Assembly: GCF_001941975.2 (NCBI RefSeq)
Contig: NZ_CP146991.1
Coordinates: forward strand, 166,501-230,500
Reading direction: 5' to 3'
DNA length: 64,000 nucleotides
Source: Sporomusa sphaeroides DSM 2875
GTDB lineage: Bacteria > Bacillota > Negativicutes > Sporomusales > Sporomusaceae
The notes beneath the pieces are model-generated. The model ran no database searches. It was not told where the DNA came from and saw only the letters and a program-made list of their open reading frames with translations. The first letter of the stretch is position 1. Each line of letters begins with the position of its first letter. Shown here in pieces: positions 61,061 through 64,000 of the stretch. The translations under genes were made by a program, and so were the position numbers.

Positions 61061-61735
61061 ATGGACGATAGAGCCGATAGAGCCATTAATGATGCGTGTA
61101 CCCTAGGTGTGCAAACAGGCACTATTATTGTACGGCAAATCATTGGAGAAAAGGAAAAACAGAAAGCCTTAGATATTCATGTGGTCGTTCCTGAAAGAAA
61201 ACCGGCTATTGAGCAAATTGTCGATGTGTTTGTGAAAGAAGTGGAAGTTAACAGTGTCGACGTTATTACCGACAAGGTTATTGTTCGCGGTGAATTTGAA
61301 ATAAAGGCCATTTATGTAGCCGCCTTACCTGACCAGCCTGTACACGCGGTGGAAATTAAGCACTATAAATGGACGCTTGACATTGATATTCCCGGCGCCC
61401 GCAGGGGTATGGACGCAGAAGCCAGCGTAGTAGTAGAATTTGTCGACTATGATGTGGATGATCACCACCGTGCATATAAGTACAAAAATTTCGATCCCAT
61501 TGACTGCGATGATGACGATGACGATGATGACGATGATTGCCACGACCATGACCACGACCACGGTTGTCACGACCATGACCATGATGATTGCGATGATCAT
61601 CATCACGGGCATCACCACCACCGCAATTGCCGGGAGTTTGATGTATCGGTAATTCTTAAAGTAACCGCCAAAGTTATGACCGACCGGGAAGTAAATATCG
61701 GAACAGGAACATTGCCTACCAAGCCTAAAGGATAA
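61061..61735 (+). CDS. SPOCS (DUF3794) protein with Asp/His-rich insert
   Basis: This 224-residue protein carries one SPOCS domain (about residues 30-130) with VPERKPAIEQIVDVFVKEVEV, FEIKAIYVAALPDQPVHAVE and a final strand VILKVTAKVMTDREVN. A low-complexity insert at 149-190 holds ten consecutive Asp and then alternating Cys, His and Asp residues (CHDHDHDHGC, DDHHHGHHHH). SPOCS domains occur in SpoVID-like spore morphogenetic proteins; the insert looks metal-binding. The paralogue at 61770 lacks it. GGGGGGAATCTGC precedes the ATG. No signal peptide. Function beyond spore-surface assembly is unknown. Confidence 0.87.
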   Translation: MDDRADRAINDACTLGVQTGTIIVRQIIGEKEKQKALDIHVVVPERKPAIEQIVDVFVKEVEVNSVDVITDKVIVRGEFEIKAIYVAALPDQPVHAVEIKHYKWTLDIDIPGARRGMDAEASVVVEFVDYDVDDHHRAYKYKNFDPIDCDDDDDDDDDDCHDHDHDHGCHDHDHDDCDDHHHGHHHHRNCREFDVSVILKVTAKVMTDREVNIGTGTLPTKPKG

Positions 61736-61769
61736 GAGGTTAGGGATTGCTAAAAAAGGGGGGGGAATA

Positions 61770-62729
61770 ATGGACGACAACACAAGAGTTGCTTCAGCCT
61801 CGACAGACACCTTGTCGAGCAACACAAAAAAAGTTGCTGGCGTGACAACTACGGAAAGTGCCGAATTATTATGCGGCTGCCCTGAACCAAGTCTGGAAAC
61901 CATAGAGGTTGAGCAAGTCCTGGGTGCCGAGATGGCGCAGCGTGTGGTTGAACTGGATATGTTTGTTCCGGCGCAAAAGCCTGATATTGAACAAGTGGTT
62001 GACGTGTATGTTAAAGAGGTGGAAATTACTAAGATCGATGTAATTCCGGATAAGGTAGTCGTACGCGGTGAACTGGAAGTAAAAGTAATGTATGTAGCCG
62101 ACCTGCCGGATCAGCCGGTCCATGCTTTTGAAAAAAGACATATCCGGTTTACCCGGGATATTGAAGTAGCGGGCGCTGAGCCGGATATGAAGGCTACGGC
62201 CGATGTTACGGTAGAATTTGTGGACTATGACTTCCACTGCCATCATGACCGGCGCAAAGTGCATATCACTATTGTACTTAAAATATGGACCCGGGTGGTT
62301 ACTACCACCGAGATGGATGTATTTGCTTTAAGCCCTGTTGATGAAATCGGTGTGTTCGAAAGCAATACCGCCAGCACCTCCAGCTCAGACAAAGTCAGTG
62401 CCAGCCAGTTTTCTGACGAGAGTGTGTCGGCTTCCGAGACTGGCGGCGGTCACATAGAAGGCTTTGGCGAACAGAATGTAATTGTAACAGGACCCATGAC
62501 GCCAACCGCCGGAACACCAACAACAGCCAGCGGTACTGTGACGGTTACAGGCAACACCGTCAATATTAGAACAGGTCCCGGCACCAATTTCCCGATTGTG
62601 GCTAAAGTAAACCGGGGAGCAATGTTAACCGTTAAAGAGCAGGCTTTTGGCTGGTACAGAGTGGTGCTGCCTGATGGTAATACTACCGGCTGGATTGCCA
62701 GCTGGCTTGTAACCGGCAATTCTTTTTAA
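61770..62729 (+). CDS. SPOCS protein with C-terminal SH3 domain
   Basis: A 319-residue paralogue of the preceding gene. SPOCS domain at about residues 45-175 (VPAQKPDIEQVVDVYVKEVEI, LEVKVMYVADLPDQPVHAFE, VILKIWTRVVTTTEMDVF), then a Ser-rich linker (about 190-240), and a bacterial SH3_3 domain at about 250-319 with VNIRTGPGTNFPIVAKV and WIASWLVTGNSF. SH3_3 domains bind peptidoglycan, so the protein may link coat or cortex material to the SPOCS scaffold. It follows the paralogue after 34 bases with an AAAAAAGGGGGGGGAAT ribosome binding site; the two are an operon. Confidence 0.9.
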   Translation: MDDNTRVASASTDTLSSNTKKVAGVTTTESAELLCGCPEPSLETIEVEQVLGAEMAQRVVELDMFVPAQKPDIEQVVDVYVKEVEITKIDVIPDKVVVRGELEVKVMYVADLPDQPVHAFEKRHIRFTRDIEVAGAEPDMKATADVTVEFVDYDFHCHHDRRKVHITIVLKIWTRVVTTTEMDVFALSPVDEIGVFESNTASTSSSDKVSASQFSDESVSASETGGGHIEGFGEQNVIVTGPMTPTAGTPTTASGTVTVTGNTVNIRTGPGTNFPIVAKVNRGAMLTVKEQAFGWYRVVLPDGNTTGWIASWLVTGNSF

Positions 62730-62742
62730 TTCTGACAGGTTG

Positions 62743-62842
62743 ATAAAGCAGACTTAGCTTCAGAGGAGGAGTACCCTCAGCTGAAGTTTAGTCGCCCTTG
62801 CCCGGACGGATAAGCTGCTGGTTTAACTCCGGCTTATCCGGG
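62743..62842 (-). repeat. Dispersed repeat family A, copy 4 (inverted)
   Basis: The minus strand ends GAAGCTAAGTCTGCTTTAT, like copies 1 and 3, and contains AAGGGCGACTAA and the second hairpin (CTTCAGCTGAGGG). The first hairpin is replaced by a different CCGGATAAGCCGG-type repeat. Copies 3 and 4 flank the SPOCS pair in opposite orientation. Confidence 0.65.
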
Positions 62843-62878
62843 GCGGGTAGGGAGGCTCAGGTCACAAACTAAAATAAT

Positions 62879-62915
62879 GGCCCAGGGATGAACCAAATCC
62901 CTGGGCCTTGTTTTC
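62879..62915 (+). terminator. Intrinsic terminator
   Basis: GGCCCAGGGAT and ATCCCTGGGCC around GAACCAA, followed by TTGTTTTCC. Ends the SPOCS operon. Confidence 0.85.
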
Positions 62916-62922
62916 CTTGTCC

Positions 62923-63013
62923 TAACAAAAAGTATAACTTTTTTAAAGGCAGGATAAGGGCAACAGCGGTTTGCGCTGTCGCCAAGGCTCGGCGCAAGCC
63001 GTATTTTCTTTGT
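62923..63013 (+). repeat. Dispersed repeat family B, copy 5
   Basis: TAACAAAAAGTATAACTTTT at the left, GGATAAGGGCAACAGCGG, TTTGCGCTGTCGCC, then GGCTCGGCGCAAGCCGTATT and TTCTTTG. It is the closest match to copies 2 and 4. It lies just upstream of the HipA-like gene. Confidence 0.75.
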
Positions 63014-63034
63014 AATCAGAGAGGAGTTGGATGG

Positions 63035-63847
63035 ATGTTTCGGGCAATAAAATATCTTGGCCCGGTTGGGCTGGGAGCTACTTCGCCCCAACTGTTCCGG
63101 GCCGAGACCATTGATGGTGAAAGCAAGATTTGTGTGGTTAAACTCTCGGCTAACCGGCTTGGCTCCAAAGTACTGGTAAATGAGCTGTTGGCTGCTCAGT
63201 TTGGACGATGGCTCAAGCTGTGTTTTCCGGCAGGAGGAATGATTGATATTTCTGCTGACGTTCTTAATAAAAGCAGGCGCCTGGTAACGGCAGGTGTGCA
63301 GGCAGGCCGGCATTTCGGCTGTGAGTATCTAAAGGGAGTCGGGTATGTAAGCAAATATACTTTGCACCGGGCTATAAATAAAGAACAAATGGCCGGAGTC
63401 ATGCTGTTTGACCACTTGTTTCATAATCCTGACCGGACAGAAAATCGCAAAAATCTGTTAATCCGGAAAGAACAGGCCGGGTATAAGCTGTATGCCATTG
63501 ATAATTCCCACTTGTTCCGCCGGGGCAAGTGGAATATTGAAATGCTCCGGGGGATGACTGACGGTATAACCCTCAATCGCCGCCGGTCTTACGGGGTGCT
63601 GTTAAAGTACTATCTTAGACCAAAGGACTTTTATGCATACACTCAAGCCATCAAGGAGATTTCGCCAGGAGAATTGGCGCAGTTTGTCGAGAGTATTCCG
63701 GAGGAGTGGCTGCCGGACAAAGTGGAACGGCAAGCATTGCTTGAGTTTATTACCGCCCGGTGTGAAAAGGTCGGCTGGGTGACTGATCGGCTAGTGGATT
63801 TAATCCCTGATATAAATAGGGGTACCGATATTTACCAGGGTAAATAG
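63035..63847 (+). CDS. HipA-like kinase domain protein
   Basis: The 270-residue protein matches the HipA_2-type kinase fold: a nucleotide-binding strand pair near PQLFRAETIDGESKICVV, the conserved GVMLFDHLFHNPDRTENRKNLL with the HNPDR catalytic-like loop, and the Asp in YKLYAIDNSHLF. Unlike HipA it has no HipB antitoxin gene and lacks the N-terminal couple. The ATG at 63035 follows GAGAGGAGTTGG. The last 48 bases overlap the convergent L,D-transpeptidase gene. Substrate unknown; Ser/Thr kinase activity is inferred from the fold. Confidence 0.8.
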   Translation: MFRAIKYLGPVGLGATSPQLFRAETIDGESKICVVKLSANRLGSKVLVNELLAAQFGRWLKLCFPAGGMIDISADVLNKSRRLVTAGVQAGRHFGCEYLKGVGYVSKYTLHRAINKEQMAGVMLFDHLFHNPDRTENRKNLLIRKEQAGYKLYAIDNSHLFRRGKWNIEMLRGMTDGITLNRRRSYGVLLKYYLRPKDFYAYTQAIKEISPGELAQFVESIPEEWLPDKVERQALLEFITARCEKVGWVTDRLVDLIPDINRGTDIYQGK

Positions 63848-64000
63848 TTCCTCGACATGAGAATTGTGCATCCGGACACAGCCGTTGGAGACCATTTTGC
63901 CAATCAGCCAGGGAGCGTTAGTTCCATGAACACCGTAGGCATCGTAATTAAGGCCCATCCAGCGGGTTCCCAGCACGCCGCCCGGGTTCGTGATTTTAGT
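63800..64000 (-). CDS. L,D-transpeptidase (YkuD), C-terminal part
   Basis: The window ends inside this gene; 67 codons including the stop remain. Translation gives the YkuD catalytic block HGTNAPWLIGKMVSNGCVRM, with the active-site cysteine in SNGCVRMHN, and the end NIGTPIYIRD. The enzyme makes 3-3 cross-links in peptidoglycan or attaches proteins to it, outside the cytoplasmic membrane. The 5' part and start are outside. It overlaps the HipA-like gene by 48 bases tail to tail. Confidence 0.9.
   Translation of the reverse strand, partial: TKITNPGGVLGTRWMGLNYDAYGVHGTNAPWLIGKMVSNGCVRMHNSHVEELFTLVNIGTPIYIRD

Noticed and set aside
60787-62842. Composite transposon formed by the two inverted family A copies around the SPOCS genes
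   Set aside because: The copies differ in their outer halves and no transposase or target duplication is visible; the flanking is more likely chance.
1-64000. rRNA, tRNA or tmRNA genes
   Set aside because: No cloverleaf with a TTCGA-type arm or rRNA core segment was recognised by reading; a tRNAscan or Infernal run would be decisive.

Overview
The window looks like chromosome of an endospore-forming bacterium with an outer membrane, most likely a member of the Negativicutes close to the Sporomusaceae. Two kinds of evidence point there. Spore genes are present: an SspH-type small acid-soluble protein, the YabG protease, two SPOCS-domain proteins and a BclA-like collagen protein. Diderm traits sit beside them: a classical autotransporter ending in a C-terminal phenylalanine, and a Selenomonas-type lysine/ornithine decarboxylase. 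The taxon is an inference; no rRNA is in the window.

Layout. 1-4.6 kb: the end of a ParE/Phd-type toxin-antitoxin pair, yaaA, an AraC regulator divergent from an Fsr-like MFS exporter, and a DUF2225 protein. 4.6-8.1 kb: cydDC without cydAB. 8.3-10.5 kb: sspH, a GNAT acetyltransferase, a PhzF-like protein and an XRE regulator. 10.8-19.97 kb: an accessory stretch with a large autotransporter, a flavin reductase-like protein, LarA, a WG-repeat remnant, a TPR lipoprotein-like gene, a twice-frameshifted pseudogene, a Fur-box-controlled DUF3793 gene and a PLP decarboxylase. 20.1-33.6 kb: a four-carbon acyl-CoA module (CoA-transferase, thiolase, butyryl-CoA dehydrogenase, EtfB, ferredoxin-fused EtfA, MaoC hydratase, Hbd) with a GntP permease, an SDR reductase and a two-PAS sigma-54 activator. 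Three good -24/-12 promoters precede the CoA-transferase operon, the permease and the reductase, so the module appears to be one local sigma-54 regulon, probably for 3-hydroxybutyrate, crotonate or butyrate.

33.8-38.4 kb: CorA, an orphan DegS-like kinase, a universal stress protein and a flavodiiron protein. 38.6-55.2 kb: the conserved Firmicutes yaaO-tmk-yaaR-holB-ricT-yabB-rsmI-abrB-metG-tatD-yabE-rnmV-rsmA-yabG order. yaaQ, yabA and yazA are missing, and an SbmA/YddA-like ABC gene and a glycosyltransferase are inserted. 55.4-64 kb: a spore-surface and accessory cluster with the GAT-repeat collagen protein, a polysaccharide deacetylase, a broken second copy of the yabG 3' end, an orphan adenine DNA methyltransferase resembling the Clostridioides difficile sporulation methyltransferase CamA, two small basic or Cys-rich proteins, two SPOCS proteins (one with an Asp/His-rich insert), a HipA-like kinase and the end of an L,D-transpeptidase.

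Two dispersed repeat families recur. Family A (four copies) carries two hairpins and resembles an end of an IS200/IS605-type element, but no transposase is present. Family B (five copies) is about 55-90 bp with a strong stem ending in a T-rich tail. I saw no rRNA, tRNA, CRISPR array or intact transposase.
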